From: Heracleum sosnowskyi
Lineage: Eukaryota > Streptophyta > Magnoliopsida > Apiales > Apiaceae
DNA length: 64,000 bases
NCBI GenBank assembly: GCA_030848705.1
Contig: CM061243.1
Span: 10,193,044-10,257,043 of the forward strand
Direction: 5' to 3'
Below are positions 47,679-59,344 of the stretch, piece by piece. A program made the position numbers and the translations under genes. The stretch's first letter is position 1; each line of letters begins with the position of its first letter. Under the pieces are notes generated by a model, which was not told the DNA's origin, did not search any database, and worked only from the letters and a program-made list of their open reading frames with translations.

Positions 47679-49259
47679 CTATGCGTCAGGTTTCATTTCT
47701 CTCAAAACTACAAAGCTTTTTCCGCTGGTGGTTTTATGCAACTTTGAAATTCTCTTTAGTTTAAGCGTAAAAGCCTCTTTGTCCTCTTTGCATGTTAGTC
47801 TAGATATGAATTTGGCAACAAGATCCTGTGTGGTCATCGGTTTTTCATGTGTCAAGACGGCTCTAATTTCATCTTCCGTGACAGGTCCGGACACTGCTGA
47901 CCCAGATTCGGTGGGTACCGACGATGCGCCTTTTTTAGGAGCGTTCTTTTTTGAAGTGGACACTGGTTCTTCTTTTACGGGTTTCACATCATTTTCTGTC
48001 TTTGCTTTTTTGGAAGGAACAACTGTAGCAGCCTTTGCATCATCACTTGACACCTTTCTCTTTCCCTTTGCAGACTTGGAAGAAGAAGAGGCCCCGTGAG
48101 CAGGTGCTAAAGAAATTAGTTTCAACGGACAACCTTCCAAAAGGGGAAGCTTCTGCTTTGGAGCTAGTATAGGGGAAGCTGAAATTTCATCTTCTTCATC
48201 ATCGTCATCCTCTGCATCAGATTCATTTAGCCCATTTGTTCGTCCCAGTAATTTCTTCAACTCTTTACCAGAGTTGCTCAATCCACCCTCAGTTTCTTCA
48301 CCTTCTTCGTCTTCTTCATCCTGCTTAAATTCGGGAGGAGCTGGAATTTCAGGGCCAAAATCTTCGCGCTCCTCAGGATCATTCTCATCGTCATCTGTGA
48401 ATATTTCTTGATGCTCCCAGTCATCCCCTTTTTCAATATCATCATCATCATCAAAATCAAAGTCGCCTCCTCTAGGACCTTCTGCATCATCATCAGCAGC
48501 ACCTTTCCTATTCGGCCCAAGTCTATTTTTCCTTGCGGACTCTTCTTCTTCATCTTCCTCACCCTTGTCCGAGACATTAGCTTCGTCGTGATCATTACCT
48601 GTAGCTTTTTTACATCCTCTTCCCCCACCAACTCCGCTCTCTTTCTCATCAACTTCACCAAGAGCAGCAGCCCCATTATTTGCCGCTTTCATCATCCATC
48701 TTCCATACCCATTTGCTGTTTTCCGTCTATTATTCATTTTCTCTTCGGCTTCTTCCAGAGTAAACTGCTTATACTTATACTGTGCATCTTTGTTAAAGTT
48801 GTACCATGAACCAGAAGGAATTGCAACAAATTCCTTTCCTTGCCGCATTAGTGCGTAGTATGTTGCTGATGGTGCACCCTCAAGCACACCATGGTACCGA
48901 AATTGCCCAGTTTCATCCTCTAGGACCCAAGGTTTGTTTTTGTATTTCTCCTTTGATGCATCACTGAGTTGTCGCCCTTGTACCCCTTCCTTCTCAATAC
49001 ACCACTTTGAAAAATCTGGTAAACCACTCACAAATTTACCAATGAAATAATTCTTATCGGTGCTAGAGCAGGCCCGGACGTTATATTCCCTGATCAAACG
49101 AGTGATAGGGGCACCGCAATCATAACACTCGGTGCGCTTCTCTGCCATTGATTGGCCACAAGATACGCATAGAGTCAAGTGCTTGCAATTGCTTCCGTAC
49201 AATTCAGTCATCGATTCGCAAACACTACACGCCGAGTTCAAAATCAAATCGCCTGACAT
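47679..49259 (-). CDS. RAP74: Transcription initiation factor IIF subunit alpha (RAP74)
   Basis: Large subunit of TFIIF, which binds RNA polymerase II in the nucleus and brings it to the promoter; partner is TFIIF-beta (RAP30). One open frame of 526 codons. Residues 11-51 hold paired cysteines (CSVC, CVSC, CYDC), the zinc-finger-like start typical of plant RAP74. Then comes the conserved dimerisation region (NYFIGKFVSGLPDFSKWCIE, later GQFRYHGVLEGAPSATYYAL) up to about 185, a long acidic region (about 215-360, many D/E runs) and a lysine-rich stretch with KRKVS and KKAK. The C-terminal winged helix (about 455-526) has VTEDEIRAVLTHEKPMTTQD and GKSFVVLREM, the part that binds the FCP1 phosphatase in the family. 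There are no introns in the coding region, which is unusual for a gene of this size and could mean a retrocopy. The start ATG is the first in frame. The TATA block upstream is shared with the cold-shock gene. Confidence 0.92.
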   Translation of the reverse strand: MSGDLILNSACSVCESMTELYGSNCKHLTLCVSCGQSMAEKRTECYDCGAPITRLIREYNVRACSSTDKNYFIGKFVSGLPDFSKWCIEKEGVQGRQLSDASKEKYKNKPWVLEDETGQFRYHGVLEGAPSATYYALMRQGKEFVAIPSGSWYNFNKDAQYKYKQFTLEEAEEKMNNRRKTANGYGRWMMKAANNGAAALGEVDEKESGVGGGRGCKKATGNDHDEANVSDKGEEDEEEESARKNRLGPNRKGAADDDAEGPRGGDFDFDDDDDIEKGDDWEHQEIFTDDDENDPEEREDFGPEIPAPPEFKQDEEDEEGEETEGGLSNSGKELKKLLGRTNGLNESDAEDDDDEEDEISASPILAPKQKLPLLEGCPLKLISLAPAHGASSSSKSAKGKRKVSSDDAKAATVVPSKKAKTENDVKPVKEEPVSTSKKNAPKKGASSVPTESGSAVSGPVTEDEIRAVLTHEKPMTTQDLVAKFISRLTCKEDKEAFTLKLKRISKLHKTTSGKSFVVLREMKPDA

Positions 49260-49344
49260 CCTGTCTCTTTGTGATCAATACAATCAGCTGTGACTCAATT
49301 GATAATTCCTAAAACCTCAAGGTTGGTTAGGAATTGTGCTTACC

Positions 49345-49456
49345 GTGAGGCAACGATGATATATTATATAGACAGAGGAACACGGGTTGAAAAACCCAAA
49401 CCTATTATGATTCGGATTTTTAGTAGTCGGTGTTGCCCGAAATCAAATCCTAATAA
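49345..49456 (-). promoter_or_regulatory. Shared promoter block, copy B (TFIIF-alpha)
   Basis: 86 bp upstream of the start codon. On the plus strand it begins GTGAGGCAACGATGAT, contains ATATTATATAGACAGAGG (CTATATAAT on the minus strand, a TATA box) and ends CGGTGTTGCCCGAAATCAAA. Homologous to 33371-33492, and nearly identical over 93 bp to 51001-51097. Confidence 0.65.
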
Positions 49457-49702
49457 GGATCGAATGAAATCAAGTACCCCGTGTTTAGTATTTTATGCTT
49501 GTATTTCACGATCTAATATTCATAAACAATATTCAAAAGTAAACATTATTTTTGCACTTTATAAACCACTAATTTTAAGTACTAGATGTGCAAACGGTTC
49601 TTTTTTAATATCTATAGTAATTACATTAATTTATAATTTTTTTGTATTTATATGTTATTAATTTGTATAATCAAATCCTAGTTGAAAAATTGGTAATTAT
49701 CA

Positions 49703-49830
49703 GTGTTGTAAAAAGCAGGAATCGGACTTGTTCGGTGAAGGCACATAATAGTGATTAATCGGATATTCGGAGATTAATCGGGATGATTAATCGAACCATT
49801 AATCAGAATCAATTTAATATTATTTTTTAA
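49703..49830. mobile_element. Half copy of the GATTAATCGG MITE
   Basis: Begins GTGTTGTAAAAAGCAGGAAT and carries repeated GATTAATCGG motifs, like the right end of the element at 24056-24918 in opposite orientation. The other end was not identified. Confidence 0.5.
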
Positions 49831-50325
49831 ATATATAATTAATAATACATGTATTATAGACTTAGTCAAATATTCAATAAAATTTATAAAAATATTAAAG
49901 TATTAAAAGACAAAATTGTAAGTTTTTACACTAATATGTTCAAAATAGTACCTAGTGATGGTTTAACAATTCTTTTTCAATTAAAATTACCCCGAAGAAA
50001 AAAGTGACGAATTTTTACATAGAGAAATTCTATTCGATTTAGAAAATCTACTTATATTTGATTTAAATTATCAAAATACCCTTTTTAATATTGGAATATA
50101 GTTCTACTAACAACCATATACACTTTTTAATATTATATCCAACGATTTTCATCTATCTATTTTAAAATATTAGTTGAATATAACTTACATATTAATTAAA
50201 CTGATTTCCTTAATAAGTTTTGATTACTCTTTAGTTTAGATTTTTGAAAAATCAAATTCTGATCCAACCTCTTTGAGGTTATATCCTTTTTATATAATAA
50301 TTTACTTTTAATATGGTATAATCTC

Positions 50326-51003
50326 GATCGTTACTTTGAAAATTTTGAATCCAAAGATTGACCAAACTACCAATTATTTGGATAATATCCATCTTATAAC
50401 TCGCACGTATTTTTTCTAAAATTTATAATTATATTAATTAACGAAATTATTTTTGATTTAATGATGATTTAATAATTTTTATTCAACTGGAATTACTCAT
50501 GAACCAAATAAAAAAGAAAGTTTCGAAAATTTACATTGCTATTCAACTTAAAGAACCTACTCATATTTGATTTATATTATCAAAATTTACTTTATATTAT
50601 TTGAATATAATTTTAATAACAATTAAATACACTTTTTAATATTAGATCTAACGATTATCATTCATCCATTGTAAATATGCAATCTTCCCGAATCAACGGT
50701 GAAAGTTACTACAAAATTTTGATTTTTAGTTGTTAGTTATAATTTTCAATATCTTTTGCTCAAGTTAAATTGGTTTTCTCATCTTTTTTAAAATTAAAAT
50801 TTTCATGCTTTAATTTGAAAAGGCTAAATATAAATTTTAGTAGTACTTAATTAATTAGATTATCAACTAATTTGGAGATAATTTAAATTTTAGTGTAATA
50901 CTGTATTCCCGAGATTAAATTTAGGGAAAGGGAAATATTTGTGTCTATTTATTTTTATTAATTTTCTCTAAGAAGTTCCAAAGTTTTTTAAGGAAATGAA
51001 TGA
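50326..51003. repeat. Direct repeat, copy 1 (partner 59345-60032)
   Basis: Starts around TTTGAAAATTTTGAATCCAA and follows the partner closely for nearly 700 bp, including CCAACTTGAATTACTCA-like and AAGTTACTACAA(A/C)ATTTTGA blocks. Similarity ends abruptly at GGAAATGAATGATA, where this copy continues into the promoter-like block and the partner into other DNA. Non-coding. Confidence 0.8.
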
Positions 51004-51097
51004 TATATATTATATAGACAGAGGAACACGGGGAGAAAAACCAAAACCTATTATGATTCGGATTTTTAGGAGTCGGTGTTGCACAAAATCAAATCCT
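51001..51097 (-). promoter_or_regulatory. Shared promoter block, copy C (no gene attached)
   Basis: About 93 bp that differ from 49356-49448 at only about six positions, including the TATATAAT TATA core on the minus strand. It is joined on the left to the 50326 repeat and on the right to Helitron-type DNA, with no open frame downstream. A duplicated piece of the TFIIF-alpha promoter. Confidence 0.7.
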
Positions 51098-51131
51098 GAA
51101 ACCTCAAGGTTCTATCCTTTTTTTATAAAAA

Positions 51132-52912
51132 TTAGTTAAAAAAGCCGCGCTTCGCAGCGACGTCATAATTATTTTTTAAAACTCCATCAATTAAATTACA
51201 AAAAATTACTCGGTTCTTTCTAATAAGCCGTCCTCCCGTGAAACGTTATTCCTTTTTAATATATTATCTCAAATTTAATATATTGAATACTTATGTTATA
51301 TATTAATTTTCATGTTAACATACTTCTTTTTTTAATGAGTCGGTTTCTCGTTGGAAAAAATAAATTTATCAATTAAATTACAAAAATTACTCGTTACTCC
51401 CTAATAGTCGTTCTCCCGTGAAAATTTTAAATTCTACTCATGTCCTCTATTGTATAGTAATAAAACTTTTAATTGTATGTATTTTTTTTATAAATTCGAA
51501 CTCTTCTCCTCTATAAATTCGAACATCTATTCTACTTTCAATAGAACTTCTAATTCTATGGCTTACCTATAAATTCAAACTATTTTCCTTTATAAATTCG
51601 AACATCTACTCTACTTCAAATATAACTTTATTTATACAAGCCTATAACCCGTGCGATGCACGGATGAATTTTAGTATTTTTTTTATCTTATTATCTATAT
51701 CTTGATTTATATGATTTTAAAAAGTAATCAAATATAATAATATATGTTTGATGTTATTCTAAGTTTTTTTTTGTATTTTGATTTTAAAAATTCTTAATAT
51801 GTTGTCGATGAAATAATATCTTGAACTTTTGAATGTAACTTAGAAAAATAGATGATATAAATAATTAATAATAATATGTTGTTGACGGGATTCGAACCTT
51901 GAACACGTGGAAGCATTTTAGATATCAAAAAAAGAATATTATTTTAATATTACATCCAACGGTTCTCATTTACCTATATTTACATCTAACGGTTATTATT
52001 TAGAGGACCAAACTAAATGACCAAACTACCAACCAAATAGAGGGTGGTTTGCTTATAATATAATATAGTATAGATGTCTTCTCTGTAAATTCGAATTATT
52101 CTCTTCTATAACTTCGAACACCTCTTCTACTTCTAATATGCTAAAAAATATTTTTTAATTTATTAGTATTTAAAATTGATTATAAACCTCTAAAAAAATT
52201 AGAAAAATAGATATCTTGATATGTGATTACCTGTATAGCCAGTTTTGCTCACTTCTATAACGTATAGTCGAAAATAAATTTAATAGAAAAAATACAAATC
52301 GAAAACAATATATAGCATACGATAGTAATTACATGTAGCAATCAGCGTATAATAATATCAATAACCTTTCAAAAATAATTCAATATTATACATTATTATT
52401 ATATTGAATTCATGTAACGTGTCTAACCTTTGGTGATCAAGCTTGACCAGAGAAATTAATAAAGTTAACCTTTGCTTTCTCCAACCAAATTATCGACTCG
52501 AGACTGACAAAACAAAAGTAGAACTATAAGATTAAATCAAGAAAAAACAAATAATTTATGAAAGCAAACGTAACTTGAATGCAAATAAAATTATGTCAAA
52601 GAAAGTGTTTCGACAATTCTCTTTTATAAACTCGCACATGATTATATATATTTTTAAGATTCAAAATTCTTTTTTTCTATAAATTCGAACACATATTCTA
52701 CTTCTAATAAAACTTTTAATATATGTCTTCGCTATAAATTCGAACTCTTCTCCTCAATAAATTTGAACACATATTCTACTTCTAATATGTTAAAGGATAT
52801 TTTTTGATTTATTAATATCTAAAATTCAAAAATTCTAGAAAAATTTAAAAATAAATTGAAATAATCTTAGAGGCGCCACCTAACCTCCCGCGTATCCTCC
52901 TTTATATATATA
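51132..52912 (-). mobile_element. Helitron copy, minus orientation, with a nested Helitron
   Basis: The minus-strand 3' end has the hairpin GTCGCTGCGAAGCGCGGC (51162-51145), a T-run, then CTAA|T at 51132. The 5' subterminal part at 52860-52912 (TATATATATAAAGGAGGATA, then GGTTAGGTGGCGCCTCTAAG) matches the plus-strand end at 60451. The body holds repeats of TATAAATTCGAACTCTTCTC and ACATCTATTCTACTTC-type units (51480-51630, 52080-52140, 52660-52800). The extreme 5' TC seems replaced by the next element at 52913. Confidence 0.45.
51637..52074 (-). mobile_element. Short nested Helitron (438 bp)
   Basis: Minus-strand 5' end A|TCTATACTATATTATATTAT at 52074; 3' end hairpin CCGTGCATCGCACGG, then GTTATAGG and CTTG|T at 51637. 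The host DNA on either side (TTTATA and TGTCTTCTCTGTAAATTCGAA) reads continuously when the element is removed and matches an uninterrupted paralogous unit at 52717 (TATATGTCTTCGCTATAAAT). This confirms both borders and insertion between A and T. A box-B-like GGTTCGAATCCCG lies inside (minus strand, near 51897). Confidence 0.8.
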
Positions 52913-55370
52913 CTAGCTTATAGCCCGTGCGATGCACAGTTACTTAAATTTTATTTATAATTATTCTGTTTATAATTATATTTTTATTACCCATGCAAAA
53001 CACGATTGTTTTTTTAATATTTATAATTATATTTATTTATGAATATTTTAATATTTAAAAGTTATTAGTTTACATGATTTAATTATTGTTAAAAAAGATT
53101 TAGCCAAAAACATTATAGTTAAAAATTTGATATTTATTATATTTTACACGCTCAATTTAATATTTGTTTATATTGAGTTATAAAAGTTAGATTTGACCAA
53201 TTTTACAGTCCACATGAAATTCACAAAATAATCTTTAATTTAGTTGTGGTTTAATAGTTTTTTTCCAATTAAAAACTATTCTAAAACTAAAAATAGAATA
53301 AAGTGACGAAATTTAATATTGAGAATCCTATTCGATTTAGGAAATCTACTTATATGTAGTTTAGATTATTAGAATACCCTTTATTAACCAAATACAATTT
53401 TTAATGTTAAATCTAACGGTTTTCACCTATCTATTTAAGATTAAACGATTTTTATTATTTTGGTATTAAATGAGTTTCCTTATTTAATTACAACTATTTT
53501 TATATTTTAACTTTTTGGAAAATCCAATCCTAATATAATATCTTTTAACTTATATCATTTTTAGATAATAACTTCTTTTTATATGATATAATCTTGATCA
53601 ACTATTTTTAAAAGTATTGGATCTAACGGTTGAGAATGTTTTGGCGGTATTTAGGACCAAACTACCAAGATAACATCATTAATTTTTCTTAATATTTATA
53701 AATTTTTTTAATTTTTAATTTTTTAAAATATTTTTTGCTAAAATATAATATACTCTTTTTTGTAATATGTTAATAATGCGGGAACTTTGAACTTTTGAAA
53801 AAATAAATTATCAATTAAAATACAATTTTTTTTTGTAATAGTTCTTCTTTTAAAGTAGTACATCGTGACGATCAAAATTCTGTATAAAATTCATTTTTTT
53901 TATAGTATATCCCATAAATATCTATGTTATTATATTAAAGACTAAATAATGAAAGCTTCCTTATAATCGCTTTGTTTGATCACTCAATCCATAATCGTTG
54001 GATCTTTCAAATTAAATTGTTGAGAAACGTTAGATATAACAGTAAAATTATCATGTAGAATGATCTAAGGTTTGAATCCACCAACAACATATTAAAATTT
54101 TCAGGTTTTTTTGAAAAATAAGAATTTTTTTCTTGCAAACATAGGTTATTTGATAATATTTTTTGTAAAGTACGATTTTTCAGAAAAGTATTGTACTAAT
54201 TGATTAACAAACTTTTAAAGTTTCGAATTTAATAATTTACAATGTATATAGGTTAAAAAAGTTAAGCCTCTTCTGTAGCTGAGTCTAAAATTTCAAAATA
54301 CAGTTTTTTTTAAAATATGAATATAGTCTTGCTAACAATGAAATTAGGCCTCTATGAGTTTTTATAAAACAAAATCACCATTTGCGTATAATTTATTATT
54401 TAATAATAAATAATATTTGATTAGTTATTATCTAAAATTTAATAAAATAGGTTAAAAATATGCACAATTTTATAAAATTTTATCATCGTATTATTATATT
54501 TTTTGTTGATTTGAATTTTTCTTAGATTAATTTTAATTTTTGAACATAGATTTCTAAATTTAAAATAGTTAGAAAAAAGTAATTAAATTGGCATTAAAAT
54601 AATGATGACATAATAATTATTATTAGAATTTAAATACCCACTTTACTAATTTGGGCTATATCTTGTGTTTTAAAAATCAGATTTTGACGATTTTAAACCC
54701 CACATGAAGATAACTAAATTATCTTTAATTAAAAGATGGTTTAATAATTTTTATTTAACTGGAATTGTCCATGGAAGAGAAAAGAAAGTCACGAATTTTT
54801 TACATGGAGAATTCTATTCAATATAGAAAACTTATTTATATTTGGTATATTTAGTTATTTAATATTTTTATTGAAATAAACATAGAATTTATAAATTTAA
54901 AAGAATTAGGAAAAAAAAATTAAATTGGTGCTAAAATAAATTTTTTTTTTATTAAAATTTAGATAATCACTTTATTGTTTGGGCTATATCTTGAGTTTTA
55001 GACAACAGATTTTAACGATTTTACAACCCACGCGAAGCTAACAAAATTATATTTAATTTAATGATGGTTTAATAATTATTATATAACTAGAACTATCCAT
55101 AAACTAAAGAGAAAATATAATTACGAATTTTTACATAAAGATTTCTATTCAATATAGAAAACCCATTTATTATTGGCTTAAATTATCAAAATACACCTTT
55201 TAGTATTTAAATATTATCCTATTATTAATCAAATACAATTTTTAATATTATATCTAACGGTCCTCATCTATTTGAATATTTATTGTTTTATAATCCAACG
55301 GATCGTATACTTTTTGGTAGTACAGTGACCGACCAAAATTTTGGATAAGATCTGTTATGCTTATTATATA
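52913..55370 (-). mobile_element. Helitron copy 1 of a head-to-tail pair
   Basis: Minus-strand 3' end: hairpin GTGCATCGCAC, GGGCTATAAG, CTAG at 52913, host T. The body aligns along most of its length with 55371-57500. It has extra sequence at about 54855-55370 that matches 58790-59330. No coding sequence; long T and A runs and many stops. Confidence 0.65.
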
Positions 55371-57500
55371 CTAGCTTATAGCCCGTGAGATGCACAGTTA
55401 TTTAAATTTTATTTATAATTATTCTATTTATAATTATATTTTTATTACCCATGCAAAACACGATTGTTTTTTAATATTTATAATTATATTTATTTATGAA
55501 TATTTTAAAATTTAAAAGTTATTAGTTTACATGATTAAATTATTGTTAAAAAAGATTTAGCCAAAAAAAATTATAGTTAAAAATTTGATATTTCTTATAT
55601 TTTACACGCTCAATTTAATATTTGTTTATATTGAGTTATAAAAGTTAGATTTGGTCAATTTTACGGTCCACATGAAATTCATAAAATAATCTTTAATTTA
55701 GTTGTGGTTTAATAGTTCTTTTTTCAATTAAAAACTATTCTAAAACTAAAAAGAGAATAAAGTGACGAAATTTAATGTTGAGAATCCTATTCGATTTAGG
55801 AAATCTACCTATATGTAGTTTAGATTATTAGAATACCCTTTATTAAACAAATACAGTTTTTAATGTTAAATCTAACGGTTTTCACCTATCTATTTTAAGA
55901 TTAAACGATTTTTATTATTTTGGTATTAAATGGGTTTCCTTATTTAATTACAACTATTTTTATGTTTTAACTTTTTGGAAAATCCAATCCTAATATAATA
56001 TCTTTTAACTTATATCATTTTTAGATAATAACTTCTTTTTATATAATATAATCTTGATCATCTATTTTTAAAAGTATTGGATCTAACGGTTGAGAATGTT
56101 TTTGCGGTATTTAGGACCAAACTACCATGATAACATCATTAATTTTTCTTAATATTTATAATTTTTTTTAAATATTTATTGCTAAAATATAATATACTCT
56201 TTTTTTGTAATATGTTAATGATGCGGGAACTTTGAACTTTTGAGAAAATAAATTATCAATTAAAATATAATTTATTTTGTAATAGTTCTTCTTTTAAAGT
56301 AGTACACCGTGACGATCAAAATTTTGTATAAAATTCATTTTTTATAGTATATCCCATAAATATCTATGTTATTATATTAAAGACTAAATAATGAAAGTTT
56401 CTTTATAAGTCTGGTCGCTTTGTTTGATCACTCAATCCATAATCGTTGGATCTTTCAAATTAAATTGTTGAGAAACGTTAAATATAACAGTAAAATTATC
56501 ACGTAGAATGATCTAATGTTTGAATCTACCAACAAAATATTAAAAATTTCAGGTTTTTTTGAAAAATAAGATTTTTTATAATTTTTTTCTTGAAACATAA
56601 GTTATTTAATAATATTTTTTGTAAAGTACGATTTTTTAGAAAAGTACTATATTAATTGATTGGCAAACTTTTAAAGTTTCGAATTTAATAATTTACGATG
56701 TATATAGGTTAAAAAAGTTAGATCTCTTCTGTAGTTGAGTCTAAAATTTCAAAATACGGTTTTTTTTAATATGAATATAGTCATACTAACAATGAAATTA
56801 GGTATTTATGAGTTTTTATAAAACAAATTCACCATTTGCGTATAATTTATTATTTAATAATAAATAATATTTGATTAGTTATGATCTAAAACTTAATAAA
56901 ATAGGATAAAAAATATGCACATTTTTTTTAAAATTTTATCCTCGTATTATTATATTATTTGTTGATTTGAATTTTTCTTAGATTGATTTTAATTTTTGAA
57001 CATAAATTTCTAAATTTAAAATAGTTAGAAATAATTAATTAAATTGGCGTTAAAATAATGATGACATAATAATTATTATTAGAATTTAAATACTCACTTT
57101 ACTAATTTAGGCTTTATCTTGTGTTTTAAAAATCAGATTTTGACGATTTTATAACCCACGTGAAGATAACTAAATTATCTTTAATTAAAAGATGGTTTAA
57201 TAATTTTTATCTAACTGGAATTGTCCAAGAGAAAAGAAAGTCACAGATTTTTTACATGGAGAATTCTATTCAATATAGAAAACTTATTTATATTTAGTAT
57301 ATTTGGTTTAAATTATCAAACTACACTTTTTAGAATTTAAATATAATCTCATTATTAATAAAATACACTTTTTTAATATTTGATCTAACGATTTTCATTT
57401 ATTTAGTTAAGATCAAATGGTCTTTATTAATTTGATTGTCCACGGACCGTACGACCAAAATTTTGGATAAGATCTCTATTATGCTTATTATATATAAGAA
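55371..57500 (-). mobile_element. Helitron copy 2 of a head-to-tail pair
   Basis: Same 3' end (GTGCATCTCACGGGCTATAA, GCTAG at 55371), directly abutting copy 1. The 5' end is near 57500 (TTCTTATATATAATAAGCAT on the minus strand; the usual TC reads TT). Close in sequence to copy 1 but differing by many small indels and substitutions. Non-coding. Confidence 0.65.
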
Positions 57501-59344
57501 TTAATATAATAAGGATATCAAATATATACTAATATGAGTATCTTACTAACTGCTTTTACATTTAATGTTTCGGTTTTATTTACAGTGTATATAAAATTTT
57601 AAAATACATTATTACTTAAAAATTATTAAAAGAATAAAAATTATATTATGATTATATAAAATTTTATTCTCATATTATTACATACTTTATCGATTTGAAT
57701 TTGTTCTTAATTAATTTTAATACAGTATTGAAAGGAACATAAAATTTCTATATTTTAAAGAATTAGTGGAAAAATAAATAAATTGGTGCTACAATAATAA
57801 AAAAATATATATTAAAATTTAGATACTCACTTTACTATTTGGCTTCTATCCCGAGTTTTAGAAATTGAATTTTGACGATTTTACAACCTATGCGAAAATA
57901 ATGAAATTATCTTTAATTTAATGATGGCTTAATAATTATTATCTAAGTTGACCAGTTGACCTACCCATAAACCGAAAAGAAAAGATGGTTAAGAATTTTT
58001 TACATAAAGAATTCAATTCAATATAGAAACCAATTTATAATTGGTTTAAATTATCAAAGCACACTTCTTAGTATTTAAATATAATCATACATTTAATTAA
58101 ATACACATTTTAATATAAGTATTATATTCAAAATTATCGTTTATGAATATGAAACCCTCAATATTTTAATAATATTTTGATATTATCCTTTTATCAAAGC
58201 ACACTTCTTAGTATTTAAATATAATCATACATTTAATTAAATACACATTTTAATATAAGTATTATATTCAAAATTATCGTTTATGAATATGAAATCCTCA
58301 ATATTTTAATAATATTTTGATATTTTCCTTTTATTTTTGCTATATGTAAAATAATATAATTATAATTTGGATTAATCAAATTGTTATGTTCTTTTAAAAA
58401 AAAGTGTTTAAATTTATTCATGTACAGAATTTCTGTTAAGTCTTTTATAACGTAGGGTCCACGTGTATCATTGTTAGTATGATATACATGAGCATTATAT
58501 TGATAATTTTTAATATTGTAATCGATATGAATTGTTATCTTGATATTTGGTTTAACAATTATTATCTAACTAGAATTATACATAAATTCAAGAGAAAAGA
58601 TATTTAAGAATTTTTACATAGAAAAATTTTAAATTATCAAAATACACTTTTTAGTATTTAAATATAATTCTATTATTAATCAGATATGCTTTTTAATATT
58701 AGATTTAAAAATTCTCATCGATCTATTTAAGATCTAATTGTAATTATTAATTTGGTCGTATAGTGATCGTACACGGACCAAATCAATTTTAATTTTTCTT
58801 AAATTGATTTTAATATTTTATTGAAATAAACATAGAATTTATAAATTTAAAAGAATTAGGAAAAAAAATTAAATTGGTGCTACAATAATAATAAAAAAAT
58901 TTATTAAAATTTAGATAATCACTTTACTGTTTGAGCTATATCTTGAGTTTTAGACAACATATTTTAACGATTTTACAGCCCACACGAAACTAAAAAAATT
59001 ATATTTAATTTAATGATGGTTTAATAATTATTATCTAAATGGAACTATCCATAAACTAAAGAGAAAAGATAATTACGAATTTTTACATAAAGATTTCTAT
59101 TCAATATAGAAAACTGATTTATAATTGGTTTAAATTATCAAAATACACATTTTAGTATTTAAATACTATCCTATTATTAATCAAATACAATTTTTAATAT
59201 TATATCTAACGGTCCTCATCTATTTGAATATTTATAGTTTTATTATCCAACGGATCGTATACTTCTGGTAGTACAGTGACCGACCAAAGTTTTGGATAAG
59301 ATCTCTCTTACGCTTATTATCTATAAGGAGTTAATATATTGATT
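57501..59344 (-). mobile_element. Further related Helitron-type DNA
   Basis: 58790-59330 matches 54855-55360, and the segment ends with the 5'-type sequence TCCTTATAGATAATAAGCGT (minus strand, 59329). No 3' hairpin was found. A 140-bp tandem duplication lies at 58051-58330. Confidence 0.4.
58051..58330. repeat. 140-bp tandem duplication, nearly perfect
   Basis: TTATCAAAGCACACTTCTTA at 58051 and 58191 starts two copies with only a couple of differences (AAACCCTC/AAATCCTC and TATTATCC/TATTTTCC). Confidence 0.95.

Noticed and set aside
47641..48099. Plus-strand frame of 152 codons
   Set aside because: Shadow of the TFIIF-alpha coding strand; the minus strand has the conserved protein.
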